DNA of 64,000 nt from Panaeolus papilionaceus (GCA_015501605.1 JADNRZ010000037.1:124001-188000); one strand, 5' to 3'. Positions 11,637 to 24,184 are shown, counted from the first letter of the stretch. Notes: a model not told the origin generated them from the letters alone. Program-made: numbers and translations.

Positions 11637-13248
11637 ATGGCCGACCATCACAAGCGCAAGGCCACCGAACCAGACTCATCCATAGAAATTATCCCTCCTC
11701 CTTCAACCCAGCCCCCAGCACCTAAGGAGGCTCGTCACAGCATCCTCACCAGCATCCCTACCACTCTCCGCCCTGTATTCCTTCCTGGGCACAGCTCAAG
11801 CGCCAAACACAACACCATCTCAAAGTCTAGGCACAGACAGACATCGGCCCAAGTCCAATCCAACAACACTGTCGGCTATAGATCTACAAAAGCGGCCGGT
11901 AAAGCTAAAGCAAAACCCACTGCTGCAGCTGACAGTGACCACGACAGTGACCACGACAGTGACCCCAATGGCGATAGCGACAACAATCATGTCAGCGACA
12001 GCAGCCCCTCCAATGGCGACAGCGACAAGAAGGTCCTTACTAAACCCAGTACCAGCTCTACCTCCAGTGCCGCTTTCCAGTTCAAAGGCTTCTTGATGTC
12101 CCAAATCAAGGCTGATAAGGGTGCTGCTCACAAGGAGACGAATAGCCAGGGCGGTAAAGGACCCTCAGCAAGAGCCACAGCTGCATCTCGTAACAAGAAA
12201 AATCCAGCTGATGTTGTCCCCCAACCCCGCACAGTCAACACAGACTCCTTTCGAGCAAGGGTCGTGATGATCTTACCTTATGGTGTCAGACCCGTATGTT
12301 GTTATGATCTATTCTTTGATTATAGTCTCTTACATCGCTTTTAGGCCCCTTTGGATAGCCGGAACAGATACAACTCGCCGTTTAACATTCGCAAGAACCC
12401 TTTCTGGAGTAAGGAAATGGGCTTCCTCAGCTCTAAGGGCTTTGCTGTTCGCTCTTCAGACCCAGAAGGTTTTGTATTCGATGTTCATTGGTCCGAGGAA
12501 CAGTTTTTCCAGCATATCTACTCCATTCTCCCGAAGGCAGCCGAGACAATGATCAACAACCACAACGAGGCGAAGAACGGTCCCTGTGTATGGCTACCCT
12601 GCGTCAAAGCTGCCTACACTGGTAAGTTCTTTGTGCATCCAGCAGATGGGCCCTATTCCGGTGCTTTGATGCAGGATATCTCTGGGCTGGCTGCCAATAC
12701 TCGACGATGTGATGAGAACGATGGTGTCTTCATTGGTGAGTCATTTTATTCGGTTTAAGGTGCACTACTCATTCATCATTCAACGTCAGTGTCGACAACT
12801 AAAATCTCCCTTGGTCATGACGATGTGGATTCAGATTATCAAGACGAGGATGTCCCTATGGTGAACACTTCAGCCAGTTCAAGCAGTTCCACATCCCGCA
12901 GGCCAGCGAAGTCAGTGTCTGTATCGGCTTCATGCGACCTTCGGCAACCAGCTCCTGCAGTAGCCAAGAAATCGAAGAAGAAAGTCGAGGTTATTGATGG
13001 TGAGTGCTGCATCCTTGAATCACTTGCCGCATCAGTCTCAAAACTTTGCAGTGACCAATGACGAGTCAGACTCAGCATCCACCGGCTCTCCAAGTGGAGA
13101 TACAGAGCCAGCTGCCAGTCGTGCAGCTACCCCTGCTGTCGATCTGGATCAGTCCTTTTCCGATTTAATATTTAGCCAAAACATTCTAGATATTGTGACA
13201 CACTTTGCAAATATTTTTCAAAATCCAATTGAGCAAACCTTTGTGTGA
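11637..13248 (+). CDS. Unknown Ser-rich, disordered protein, 484 aa; 3' end inside a repeat
   Basis: Not a family I can name. Exons 11637-12293, 12345-12735, 12790-12999 and 13052-13248 give 484 residues with canonical introns. Residues 1-200 are low complexity, with DSDHDSDHDSD-type repeats and basic patches; the middle has a more ordered block (PLDSRNRYNSPFNIRKNPFW onward to NTRRCDENDGVFI) with conserved-looking Trp/Cys; the rest is Ser-rich with a KKSKKKVEV basic patch, suggesting a nuclear protein. The last ~28 residues (from LIFSQNILDIV) are encoded by the left arm of the 632-bp hairpin repeat starting at 13163, so the original 3' end has been replaced or the gene is truncated. It follows the integrase gene by 121 bases on the same strand. 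Confidence 0.6.
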
Positions 13249-13794
13249 TTATGAGTGAGGAAATTATGAGAAAAATGGGCAATTTTTGCTAATATTTTAA
13301 TATAATTCTTTGAAACATCAAAACATTTTCTGGCGCTTAGATGGACATGGTAAAAATTCAAAAGAAATTCAAAGAAATTGTTGAACATCTCTAAGTGCTT
13401 ATGAAAAATATCTAAAAAGTGCCAAACATCTTTGAGCGCTAGTTGAAAATCTCAAATGTTCGCAAACATATTGCACAGGCACTGGAGATATTCTCAAACT
13501 TTTTGAGATTTTTAACTAGCGCTCAAAGATGTTTGGCACTTTTTAGATATTTTTCATAAGCACTTAGAGATGTTCAACAATTTCTTTGAATTTCTTTTGA
13601 ATTTTTACCATGTCCATCTAAGCGCCAGAAAATGTTTTGATGTTTCAAAGAATTATATTAAAATATTAGCAAAAATTGCCCATTTTTCTCATAATTTCCT
13701 CACTCATAATCACACAAAGGTTTGCTCAATTGGATTTTGAAAAATATTTGCAAAGTGTGTCACAATATCTAGAATGTTTTGGCTAAATATTAAA
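13163..13794. repeat. 632-bp near-perfect inverted repeat (hairpin element)
   Basis: Arms of ~295 bp (13163-13457 and 13500-13794) are near-perfect reverse complements around a ~42-bp spacer centred at 13478. For example 13281-13320 is the exact reverse complement of 13637-13676. Both arms encode the same spurious peptide end (LIFSQNILDIVTHFANIFQN), once on each strand. Each arm has GCGCT and AAACATNT words like the region that follows. Likely a foldback MITE; transcripts would form a long double-stranded RNA. No target duplication is clear at the ends. Confidence 0.9.
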
Positions 13795-14405
13795 TGTGCT
13801 AAATGCGCACCATAGTTAAATGTAAACATCTTTTGGGCGCTTTCATTGTTTTCCCAAACATTTTGTGTGTCTATTGAGAAATGTAAGTTATTTCTGAACA
13901 ATCTCCAAACATCTTTTGGGCGCTTACATCACATATTTCAAAACTTGTCCATTTTCCTTGACATTTCTTGTGTGCTTACACAAATGTGCAGAACATTTTG
14001 AGCGCTTAAGCTTTTAGAAAGATAATGAATTTTGATGTAGTTTTTATTATGTAGACTCTGATGAAATCATTAGCATGAATTCAGAAATTTAGTCTTTAAG
14101 CACTCTCATTTGTTAGTGTAGATGACATGTTGCCTTCTAAGCGCTCAGAAAATGTTTGAAGAGCCATCAAATTGGATGAAGATGTTTGATGCTTTGTCAT
14201 AAGCGCTCATAAAATGTTTGAAAAACGGATCAAGCGCTCGAGGAATGTTTGAAGAACACATCAAACGCCCAAGAAATGTTTAAATAATATTAAAAGCGCC
14301 CAATAAATGTTTAGATTCACCAAGTAATTACAAAAGTTAGATTAGTTTACAAAATTATTTAAAATGTTTGGCCCTAATAATAAAAGTGCAAACGGCGCAC
14401 CATAC
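13795..14405. repeat. GCGCT / AAATGTTT repeat tract
   Basis: At least ten irregularly spaced units combine GCGC(T/C) with AAATGTTT or AACATTTT, about 25-45 bases apart. The tract begins with GTGCTAAATGCGCACCAT and ends with GTGCAAACGGCGCACCAT (14387-14404), two similar ~18-bp borders. Taken with the adjacent hairpin this looks like one composite non-autonomous element. No gene is visible. Confidence 0.6.
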
Positions 14406-17400
14406 TTGTGCTTTAAGTTAAGTCAAACATATATCACAGTAAACTCACGATCAGATCTTCGCAACCCAATCGCACAATTTTATTTAGCTTTGAAAGGGGC
14501 GACTGAATTGGTATTTGTGATGGTAGGATGGGGAGAGAACCACGGGGCCCAAGAAGGAGGATGAAATATGGCGTGTACACCGTTGGGATCTTCGAGAGTA
14601 CCCGAGTGACACGACTCGGTGCAGGCATATTCTACAATTCGGACGAACAACAGGCGCAGGAATCGATATGAACTCTTTAGATTTGGTACCCATTGCGACT
14701 CAAACAATGTTGATACTTAACAGACGGGAAAATAGCGATGGGTGTGTGAATTGATGCCTGAGGTGAGCCGTCCATCAAACCAGGGTTGATCCCAAACCAC
14801 CATCATCGTCCTTCTTCACTCACCTCATTCCCCGGCTCTCTTCATCCACTCTTTCTCTTCACGCCGAAGATTCATAGCTACATTGAAGGAAGAGTGTACC
14901 TACAGCGGTATATAATTGGGTTGGGAGTGATAATCTTTTTTTTTTGGCGCGTTTACGCCGCCTTGATCGCGCTGTCGGGACCTTCAAAGTCGTTTAAACT
15001 AGTAGGCATATGTGCGTATTTTATCTATTTCTTGCTCTTTGCAATTCTGACTAGCCTCATTTTTCAGTGTAATTATTTTAGAACAATGCAGTCATCCTCC
15101 TCTTTCTTTACGGTTCGATTAGCTGTGTTAAACACGTCTTCAAGTCTTCAAGTGATGAAGACATCACAAGCCTGCCTGTCTCCTCCATTTATGCTACCAA
15201 TCAACCCTCTATCAACGTAGCCCGTTGTTGGATTTGGGTTTGGGCAGGCCTTGCGCTCGGACTAAAGGTCCATGAGCACTTCTGTTGAGGGGCCTAGATT
15301 GGAACCTCGTTTTCGGGGTGAGTTTATTTTGCTGGGTCTGCGACTAATTTCACTAATAAAATTTGGAGTCAGAATCTAGTTACGATGTCCAACACTCCGT
15401 CTCGCTTTACTGTACTGCACCACCACCCAACATGTTTTCAAAACTAGCATCTCCTCTGGATTATGGGAGACTAGGAGATGAACGATCGAATCAAGGTACA
15501 TTCGTTTAATTATTTGCTGGATAGGGATGCTAAGCGATGTCAAATTAGCCTGGACACCCTGTTCCGTGGTGAACAACGACCAAAGCCATTACACGTCATC
15601 CTATGGTTTTACCGCGACTCTTTCCGAACCACACACATTCCCTCAACCGGACGCCCACCTTAGTTCACAAACCTCGCCCCAAATCTCTACAAACTGACGC
15701 GTCGCTTGGTTCATCATTACCTTCCGTCACTCAGCCTCAACTTACTACACGACGGAGGCAGGCGATCCTATGGCGAAACGTTACGTCTGCGAATGGTCTT
15801 GTTCTCATTGGCCGGTTCAAGATTCCGACAACCAAGTGAAATGACGCGGACGCGTTTACTGTGCGCTTATGCAACCCACCCCTCACTTTATCCGGTCGTT
15901 CCGCGCGGGCATGTATCGGAGAAGCGAGGAAGGAGGGCTGTGCCTAGGGCGGGGATTTTGGACGATGCGGTGAAGGGGTTATTTTTTGTATCTGGAAATC
16001 GGGTTTCATTGGGTGGCACATCCTCACGGAGGAGCGTAGATGCAATGCGGAAGTGCCTCCCTTTATAAACTTATGTTCCAACCTCAATATCGTCTTAGCC
16101 TTTCCACACCCTGTTACGCCATCGACGACGACTAAAGCTCTAATACTTCGCTTTTGCTACGACCTAAATCACACAGAACCCCTTTACAGGACGCCGACAT
16201 CCCTCCAATCCTCCATGGGCTGACACGTCATCAAACCCATTGCTGAAATTCTCCATTGTCTCCGAGTCCCCACTCTCTCAGTCTCATCTTGTTCATTCTG
16301 TGGTCTCACACGTCGCTGCCATTCCATCTGTATTCACCATCAGAAACCAAAAACGCGGGGAATCTACCATTTCAACTTGGTTAATGCAACGCTCAACGTC
16401 CCTACCCAAAACCACTCACCGGAGCTGTTCCATCTGGAGGTCTGACGCACGATCAGAGATTAGTGGGTGTCAAGTGCTAGATTTGGATCAGAGGATGAAG
16501 CGAAAGGGGAGGGTGTTGTCGCATGAGGATATAGGGAGACACGTCAATCAAGCGACATTGGCCCTGCAGCACTTTGACTCATAAGTCAGGCTAGGCTCAG
16601 GCAATGGACCCCACTCCTCCTGGAGCACCTACCTTAACATCCCGCGCTACTTTTCATGGGCGTTCAATGGCTCTGGGCGTCGTTGATGACCCAGAAAATG
16701 TTGTTGTTGGCGGTGGTCGGATTTTCGGGTGGGGCGGTGCACGACTGAGATGGTATCCCATCTGGACACAATTGGCGTTGGGTATGGGGTAGGAAGGAGG
16801 ATGGCATGGTGCTTTATACAGAGGAGGAAACACAGAAGGAGAGGGACGACGGGGGGAAAGTGTGGTATGGGGGAGGGTTGGCTGTCGTAGCGGTGATGGA
16901 GAGATACTTGTGAGTAAAATTCATTTCTTATCACTCTCACTTGTGGTCCGAAATCTAACCGAATAGCAGCAACCTTTGTATAATTATGCCGAACAATTGC
17001 ATTTTTATTTTCAAGTTACATGTCCAGCAACCTCCAACGTGTCCCACTCAGCTGGGGTAATAGCGCCTTAGTCCATCCATTAACACACCATCAAACCCCT
17101 TCGCTGGATTTCCTCACTCTTCCGTCCACGACAATGGTTCGATAATGCCCCCAATTCATATGTCGCCTTCTAAAACTCCAGTCTCAGCCCCTCGTACTAA
17201 TCACCCCTCTGGCGTATCTCGCCTTGTCCGTGCTATATCACCTTCACAAGTCGCTCCACTCCCATTTCTCACTAGAAAACCACCATGACGTCCAACAGTC
17301 TGACCTGAGTCGGTCGTGTTCACGGTGTTCGTCATGACATCCTGATTTAGCACAACCGGGCGGCATAGAGCCTATTACAAGGCAGAGTTGAGACGGATGG

Positions 17401-17761
17401 AGCGAAAGAGTCACAACATCTTCCTCTCGTTCTCCCTTAGCTTTTCTCCTCAGTCTTCATTTTGTTGTTACTTCCATCAATCCCTTTCCACTGTTTCACT
17501 TTTTCTTTCAGTCCTGGACGATATCCCATGCTGGTTGCTTTCGTCACCTCTGTTTTCTTGTGCTTTATCCCTTCTGATAGACAATGTCATCGTTTCAATT
17601 CGGTTCCGCATTTCTGCAGTTCGTCACAATATGCAATCCAATTTGTCTCTTCCTTCTATCGAATCTGACACGACGCGCAAATCAAAGCAGTGTGCTATCT
17701 CAAGACGATTGAGCATCTCGTGTAAAACTACTGTCAATGGAAGTCCAATAAACCAAAAATA
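14406..17761. other. Gene-poor region with dispersed repeats
   Basis: No supported gene. ORFs are short and lack family resemblance. Part of it (14745-16300) matches the right end of the window. A pyrimidine-rich stretch at 17400-17640 resembles 2590-2830. The remainder has no structure I can name. Confidence 0.5.
14745..16300 (+). repeat. Dispersed repeat, copy A (direct copy near 62755-64000)
   Basis: Patches are clearly shared with 62755-64000 in the same orientation and order. Examples are AAACCACCATCATCG (14794), TTTCAAAGTCGTTTAAACTAG (14983, matched near 63018) followed by ATATGTGCGTATTT, TTAGAACAATGC, and, further on, CTGTTACGCC plus GACTAAAGCTCT (16108-16141, matched near 63770). Divergence is high and indels are common, so these are old copies. 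No coding capacity is seen. Confidence 0.65.
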
Positions 17762-19510
17762 CGATGGCGTTTGGTTATAAACAGTCCAACAATACGAAGG
17801 ATTTTCCTTTAAACAAATATTAATTAAACAATTATTTAAATAATATATATCTATTAGCCTATGGTATTGGCTACTTGGTGCTGGGTTTAAACAGAAGCCA
17901 TTTAAACAGATATGATAACCGAATAAACAATTAAATATGTAATTGTTTAAACGGCTAGATTAGTAACACAATTAAACAATTAAATATCTAAATAATTAAT
18001 TACAATTAAACGAAGACACTGACAATGTTTAAACGGTCGTGATTAATCAATAGTAGAGTAAGTGTTTAAACAAATCACAGAAAAAAGTAAAATATCAAAA
18101 GGAGGTATAGAGAGAATAAAAGGGATGGGACTAGAACTTTATACTGGGAAGGTGAATGGATAGGGACATTGAAGAATGAGCTGTAGGCTAAAATGACTAC
18201 GGAATAGGGAATGTCAAGGCTACAGGTGACCCAAAAGGGTCGTGGGCCGGGCTGGGGGCAGGTACGGGTCTGGGTCGGCGTTCCCGTGAGCTTCAAAACG
18301 ACCCCAAGAGCGCCCGAAACGGCTGAGAATTGAGAAAGATATGCCTGAAATATGAAAGGCTTCATATTTCAGTCATATCTTGACCAAAAGTTGTCCTTTT
18401 TGGACATTCTTGGGCTCGTTTGGCGCGGAAAACCCGCAGGTACACAGGTGGTACTACACCTGAATTAATCCTCTCGGCCGGGAGCCTGTATGAAGGAGAG
18501 GTTAGAGAGTGGGCATCACAGAGTGTCAGAGGGACTTACCATGGGTGCAAGCTGCATGTATCAACACATTGGAAGGGGAGCGAAAGATGAAAAAAGACGC
18601 AAAAACAAGCCGCCACGTTGGGCTGGTGAGCGTCAGGGTGATGGGAGGAGGGTAAGGATGAGTGCAAGTTCAAGAGTTGGAACTTCGAAACGGCAAATGC
18701 TCAAAGTAAAATTTAATCTCCGCCAGCAACGACACGATCACGGGAATTCTTTGTTTAATATTTGGTGTTGTTTGCCCGCCATCTGAACTTGTTCGAAAAT
18801 CGAATTCCATTTTCCCTCTCGTCCACCATGTCCTCACCCTTACTCACCTTATCTTGAATGGTGTCTTCAAACGCTCAACGTAAGTCGAGCGCTTCTGTTC
18901 GAGCTCTCATCAACATCAGTTGCTAACCCTTTTCAGCAACGTCATCATACGAAGGTGCCGAATAGCAAGGTATTCAGTTTCCCCCATGTCGACACTCCTG
19001 AACTGACTGACCCTTTGAGCAGTTTCCCATATACCTGTGCACACGTCCCCTTCACACCATAGGTATGTCTAACCCAACCTCACACCATGAAAATTGACGT
19101 ATATTAACCGCTTTTCAGGTCTTTATCTCCATGCTCATCCCTGCTACATCACCGCATCACTGATCCACCTCCCACACCTGTCATCATTCCATGTTACATC
19201 CAGCTCAGACACCCTCCCCTCGCCTTCCGAATATATTGCTCCTAGGGTGATCCCTCGTATTCACGTAGTTATTGATGTTTAAATGATACACTCTACTGGT
19301 GCTTAATTAGTAAATAATCACACTTTGTATTTAATTGCCACATTAGTTAAATAATCATTTAAACAGAATGACGAGATATACCAGTTGTTTAAACATTTCT
19401 GGGTCCCTGAGATGTGTGTGTTTCATGAGCCGTTTTTGTGCTGTTTAATTAAAAACTGATTAAATGAATTTTCTTCGTATTGTTGAAATTTGTTTAAACA
19501 AACGCCATCG
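17762..19510. mobile_element. 1.75-kb non-autonomous DNA transposon with TTTAAACA subterminal repeats
   Basis: The ends are inverted: CGATGGCGTTTG at 17762 and its reverse complement ending at 19510. The inner part of the TIR is also shared (CAACAATACGAAG at 17787 and, inverted, near 19473). The first ~300 and last ~250 bases are full of TTTAAACA/TGTTTAAA and AATTAAACAATTA words, a pattern typical of transposase-binding subterminal repeats. The central ~1.1 kb has no gene I recognise. No target-site duplication is evident, so the exact ends may be off by a few bases. Confidence 0.7.
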
Positions 19511-20639
19511 GGTTGTAGAATAAACCTGGCGAGGGTGCGATAAATGAAGTCCGTACTCCCGTCCCTGTCCACTCCTTTTTTGTGAGCGTCTCGCATGGAA
19601 CAACTGCCACGGTGAAAAAATCAAAGAATTTCGGCGAGGTTAGAAGCTTGACGGTGGTATAAATTCGGTGCAATTTCATCCCAACAATTCGTCGTCATGA
19701 CTCTGGGCGGAACCATTCTTTTATCCACGTCTTTATTCTATTTGCCTGTCTTTGAAATATCTAGACGTTGTCGGGCTGCTCAGGGAAAGGGTAGTGTAAC
19801 GGGTAAATAATGAAATGATAATGCGTGGGTGAAGGGAGTGATGGGAGTGAGTGTGTGCATGTGATAAGCGAAATGAGCGATTGCGGCAGTTCTAACTTCT
19901 GACGCCTGTGGTTGGGTTTGGGACGGTTACGAACTGAACGATTGACGCGACGATAACGAACTATGAGCGCATGTCTACGAAAATACGGCGATAGGAATCT
20001 TTCACGGACGTTAACGAGGGCTAGAGATCTCATGTATTGAGTTGGGAGGCGTGGGGCTTAAATACACGAAAATGTGCTTGGCTACTAGGGTAGGGCTACG
20101 GGTTAACTATGGGAGAGGAGAGGAGGTGGAAAGGAGAAGGTGACTACACGTAGTTGAGAGAGAGGGGTCAGCAAGAGGGACTTGGGTGAGACGGAGAGTG
20201 GAGGAGAGGTGAGGTGAGGTGAGAGGTAGTCGAAAAACGACGTACGAACGAGGGAGGCGATTTGAGGTGAGCACACGGACATGAAATGCGAAATGTGGGG
20301 GACAGAAAAATACTCGTATATTCTGTAAACCAGGTACATTTTGAGAGAAGGAAATGACCAAACACACGGAATGAGTCACGAAACAGTGAGAGATGAAACT
20401 AGCAAGCGAAAGAATAATGAGGAACACAAGGGTAAGGTAAAGGGGGGAGAAGAGGGATACAGGATTGGAGGCGCAGGTATTGTCCAACGCTACTATGCAC
20501 ACGATAAAGCGACGAGCCTGGTGCGCATCACTTGTGAAATCGTCAGCGCGCGGCTGATTGGACGGCGACGCTACTCGGAGGCATGGCGGTGAAGACAACA
20601 CGTTGATGTGAATAGGAAGGAAAGAACAATGAAGAGCAG
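19511..20639. other. No supported gene
   Basis: Minus-strand open frames reach 184 codons (20661-20107), but composition is Ser/Leu/Pro-rich, the frame overlaps simple GAGAGG/GGTGAGGTGAG tracts, and nothing resembles a known family. I see no other structure. Confidence 0.4.
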
Positions 20640-21060
20640 TCGAAATATAAAATTGTTGCAAATTAGGGTTCAGGCGTTGTCACGCGTTACAATGCGTTAC
20701 AACAGCGCCTTACGCCCTTCAACGGACCGAGGCCGTTGGAACACGTTACAACTTACAGCAAACCCTTGGGTCCTTACAACAGGGCCCTCAACGCCGGTTG
20801 ACGCCCCGGTGTTGAACCATGGAAACCGGCCCCCAACGCCGTTTCAACCCCAGTGAAACTCGCATCTGAGTACATCCGAGCCGCACTGGGGAGAGCTGAG
20901 CGTATCTGATCAAAGAAATTCCTCAGATATACACATTTGTGCTCCGTAATTTTTCCACTCAAATGAGCACATCTGAGGAAAAGGACTGTAGTTTTCCTTA
21001 AGCTTCGCTGATGAAAACCGACAAAATCTGAGCACATCCGAGAGGATCTGATTCTGCATC
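20640..21060. repeat. Dispersed repeat (CATCTGAG / CGTTACAAC family), copy A
   Basis: The left part has repeated GTTACAAC and CAACGCC words; the right part has repeated (G/C)ATCTGAG(T/C)ACATC words. The junction word CCAGTGAAACTCGCATCTGAG is matched, inverted, at ~61923-61942 (CTCAGATGTGAGTTTCACTGG). The two copies lie ~41 kb apart in opposite orientation. Confidence 0.6.
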
Positions 21061-21120
21061 ACTAAATTAGTTGAACCAATATATACCCCATAATTGCCAG
21101 TGTAAAATGATAGTCGTAAT

Positions 21121-21590
21121 TATATAGACCACAAGGTGCTGTATGGTGGCCCCCTCTATGTAAGTCGTTTTGTTAACATATGGTGCCAAGATTTGCCTTC
21201 GCTTATACAGCTGTCTGTAAGTAAATAGTCAAATATGAGGGTGAAATACATGCAATATCGTGTATGCCTGAGAAATCCGTGTTATGCTTACATAGACTGC
21301 AAGGTACTGTATGGTGCCCACCTCTATATAAACTGTTTTGTTAACATATGACACCAATACTCGCCTTCACTTGAAAAGTCAAGTATAGTGGCAGAATTCA
21401 TGCAGCATCGTGTATACTTTATAAAACTGTGTGATGCTTACATAGGCTGCAAGGTACTGTATGGTGACCCCTCTATATAAGCTGTCTTGTTAATATATGG
21501 TGCCAATACTCGCCTTCACTTGAAAAGTCAGGTACAGTGGCAAAGTTCATGCAGTGTCATGTATGCTTTAGAAAACTGTGTGAGGAAACT
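21121..21590. repeat. Three tandem copies of a ~150-165-bp unit
   Basis: Units start near 21121, 21291 and 21443. Each has a core AAGGT(A/G)CTGTATGGTG, then CCCCTCTAT(A/G)TAA, TTGTTAA(C/T)ATATG(G/A), GCCTTC(G/A)CTT, AGTCAA and a TGTATGC/TGTATAC block. Copies 2 and 3 are most alike; copy 1 has an extra ~20 bases. Noncoding satellite-like array. Confidence 0.75.
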
Positions 21591-22096
21591 TATAAATTAA
21601 AAAAAGGTGATATTGATACTTGCATTACTATTGGTCTAGTAGATGTTGTATATGGCATAGCAGCTCGCAGTGTCCACTATTAAGTTCAGGTAGTAGCATA
21701 AGACAATACAAAAACAGACATTGACGCCAGTCTAATGAGATTTGTACATGACCATGTTGATGTAAAAGCTAAAGTAAGGGCCTCAATGTCTTGCTCCACC
21801 AGGTAACGAGAGGTAGTATTATATACCCTGGCGATTTCAAATGCGATGCGGTACTGCAGACCAGGACAACCCAGATGTAGATCAGAACTGCTTAGCAAAG
21901 CAAGTACATTGAATTGGGAAAAGCTCATGATACCGCAAAATACAAATGGTAGGACGCAAATACAGATCGTGAAGATATTCCAATAGCACACAAGTGATAA
22001 GGGATTGAGTATATAAACAAGGAGAGTATAATGGGCGTAATTGGCAAGTCATTTAAGGCGTAGCAGTCTTGGGGTGGTCCGCTACTTCCTTTGTGG
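21591..22096. other. No supported gene; probable 3' flank of the minus-strand gene
   Basis: AT-rich, with only short open frames. It may include the 3' UTR of the DUF6698-like gene. Confidence 0.4.
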
Positions 22097-23869
22097 TCAG
22101 GATGCTTGGTTGTTTGAAGCAGGGGCTTGGGACGCTTGGGTTGAAGATTGACCGTTAGGTTGATTGGTGATGTTGGACAACGGAGTTACTGGAACAGTGG
22201 AAGATGATATAGATTGGGTGGCCTGAGGGTGGCGAGGGGACGAGTTTAGAGTTAGGCTGTGGTGAGGTGGCAAGGCGGGGGGTGCAACTTCATGTCTAGA
22301 GGATTGCTGTTTATTACTGTTAGCAAAATAAATCAATGCGTTAGACGCCACACATACCTCTTGCCGTTGCCTAACTGTCTGCCGCCTCTTCAAAGACAAC
22401 CGCAACTCGTCATCTGATTCATTCCCTTCCTCACCAGGGCTGCTGTCTCTGGAATAACGCTTTCGCTTGCATTGCTTTTGACAAAGCACTGGCATCTGTC
22501 TATTCATATTATTAATAGAAAAACGAAAAGATTAAAAAAATACACACTGTTGCAGGAAGTCAAGCGTATCCCTTGACCAATCATCTTCAGGATCTGTAAA
22601 CATCGTAACAATCCGACGATAAAATGAGACATAGTCGAATGATGAATTATGCGAACGGGCCCAATTGTCAATATTATCAAGTGCGAAAACAAGCTATATA
22701 GGAGAATCAGACCAGCGCATGCAACCAATGTGGGTGAACCTACATGGACTCCAGTATAACCCACTGCTTCAGGTATTGGGCGTTCCATTCCATGCATTTC
22801 AGCTTGAGAAGACTTTGACCCTGTCCGTACTCCGCTAAGCGCAGAGCTTTTTCCATGATAAATGGCTCTCATGGCCTATGGAAATAGTGAAAATTTAATG
22901 AGACCATGGAATGAAGTGATGAAGAAAAAAAATACATTGAAATGCTTACCTGAATGAAAACATGGCAGCGAAAAAGATCATCCTCAATGAAACCCCTGTC
23001 ATAGATGGTTCCATCTGGGTACATGACAGAGGGAAAGAGCTTATGGGTGATCTTGATTTCGCCTCCATTGACTTTGTCCTGAAACGCTCTGAAGAAATGT
23101 GAGGAGCATAAGTATATTCAACTGTATAGAACGTACCGTTTATCTTCATCAAACTCATGACGAAGCTTGAGAGGGGTAAGGGCAGCAGCGGTCACAGGGT
23201 GGTTGAAGCCACGATCATCTTTACCAGTTCCTGTAATGGGAGGGTGAACAACATCGCGCCTTGAATCCAGAGGGAGGATAGCTGGGATGAGATAGCGGAG
23301 GGTGTTTGTATCACTATTCTTTGCCTCGTTGACATGAAACTCGATCTTGAGCGCAATCAGTAAATGAATATATAGTGGTCGGATATCATATATATACGTA
23401 CAATTTTCGAAAGAGTATCTGCAATGTCGAGGCATGTTGAGGCGTACAGAAAGATTTGCGGTAGAGCAGGATGCAGAGCCACTATCTTCTCATACTGCTT
23501 CTTCTCAAGCAATGTACCGCTATTGAATTTCATTGAGTCTAATGAGCATGATGGGGATATAAAAGGGACTTACGGGTCTTCGTCACGCTCAACATTGGCA
23601 ATGATAACACGAACCACATCAATGAAGAGTGAGACTGAGCGTGCAACCCATTTGAATTTGGCAATCAACTCATCAGCTAGCTTGCCATACCTTGCAATAT
23701 GGTGAGTAATGCAAAGAGCATACACATAGAGCAAACACACTCACTGGCCATTGTAATCAGAAACACCAACTCTCTCTAGGATATGGATCAAGGCAGCTCG
23801 CCTTGCCCTGGTGCTGGTGAGGGCAAGGGTATTTTCGCTATCTGAGTGGCTGCCATCAGACGAAGACAT
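22097..23869 (-). CDS. DUF6698-like protein, about 440 aa
   Basis: Nine minus-strand exons (23869-23745, 23690-23574, 23519-23402, 23345-23137, 23088-22950, 22875-22744, 22693-22546, 22495-22435, 22370-22097) sum to exactly 440 codons plus stop. The order of motifs fits the agaric DUF6698 family: LPLDSRRDVVHPPITG, then KDDRGFNHPVTAAALTPL, GFIEDDLFRCHVFIQAMRAI with YHGKSSAL after it, AEMHGMERPIPEAVGYTG, LVFALDNIDNWA, then SSFDYVSFYRRIVTMF and DDWSRDTLDFLQQYASAL. Function is unknown in the family. The Pro/Ser/Gln-rich C-terminus is unsure: a possible last intron at 22356-22316 would stop the protein right after RQE. It is transcribed in the same direction as the upstream SPT5-like gene, ~316 bases away, without signs of an operon. 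Confidence 0.75.
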
Positions 23870-24184
23870 GATCTTGGGGTGTGGGTTGGGATGGAAGTAA
23901 GAAAGAAAGCTAGAAATTGCAGCCTACAGCTAAATAGAAAGGCTAGATATTTGTCCAGAAAATGTAAAAGCGCCATCCGTTGCACCAAATGACCAATTAT
24001 GGAATCGGGCGGGAGCTTAGTTACGTTTGCCGCAAACTCAACCACCACCACAGCTGCATTTTCCATGCTCCATCCTTGACTGCTACCAAGTGCATTTACA
24101 TAGCATGAGGCAAGCATGTCCAAATATAGCAACAATGAGCGGTGAAACTGTATAATAGCAAAATATGGTAATAAAAGTAGAAAA
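23870..24184. other. Gap between two minus-strand genes
   Basis: Expected to hold the promoter of the DUF6698-like gene and the 3' UTR of the SPT5-like gene. A 115-codon minus-strand frame crosses it but has no family resemblance. Confidence 0.4.

Noticed and set aside
20107..20661. 184-codon minus-strand ORF
   Set aside because: Low-complexity composition, overlaps GAGAGG/GGTGAGGTGAG tracts, no family resemblance.
23788..24135. 115-codon minus-strand ORF
   Set aside because: Overlaps the first exon of the DUF6698-like gene in another frame; no conserved features.
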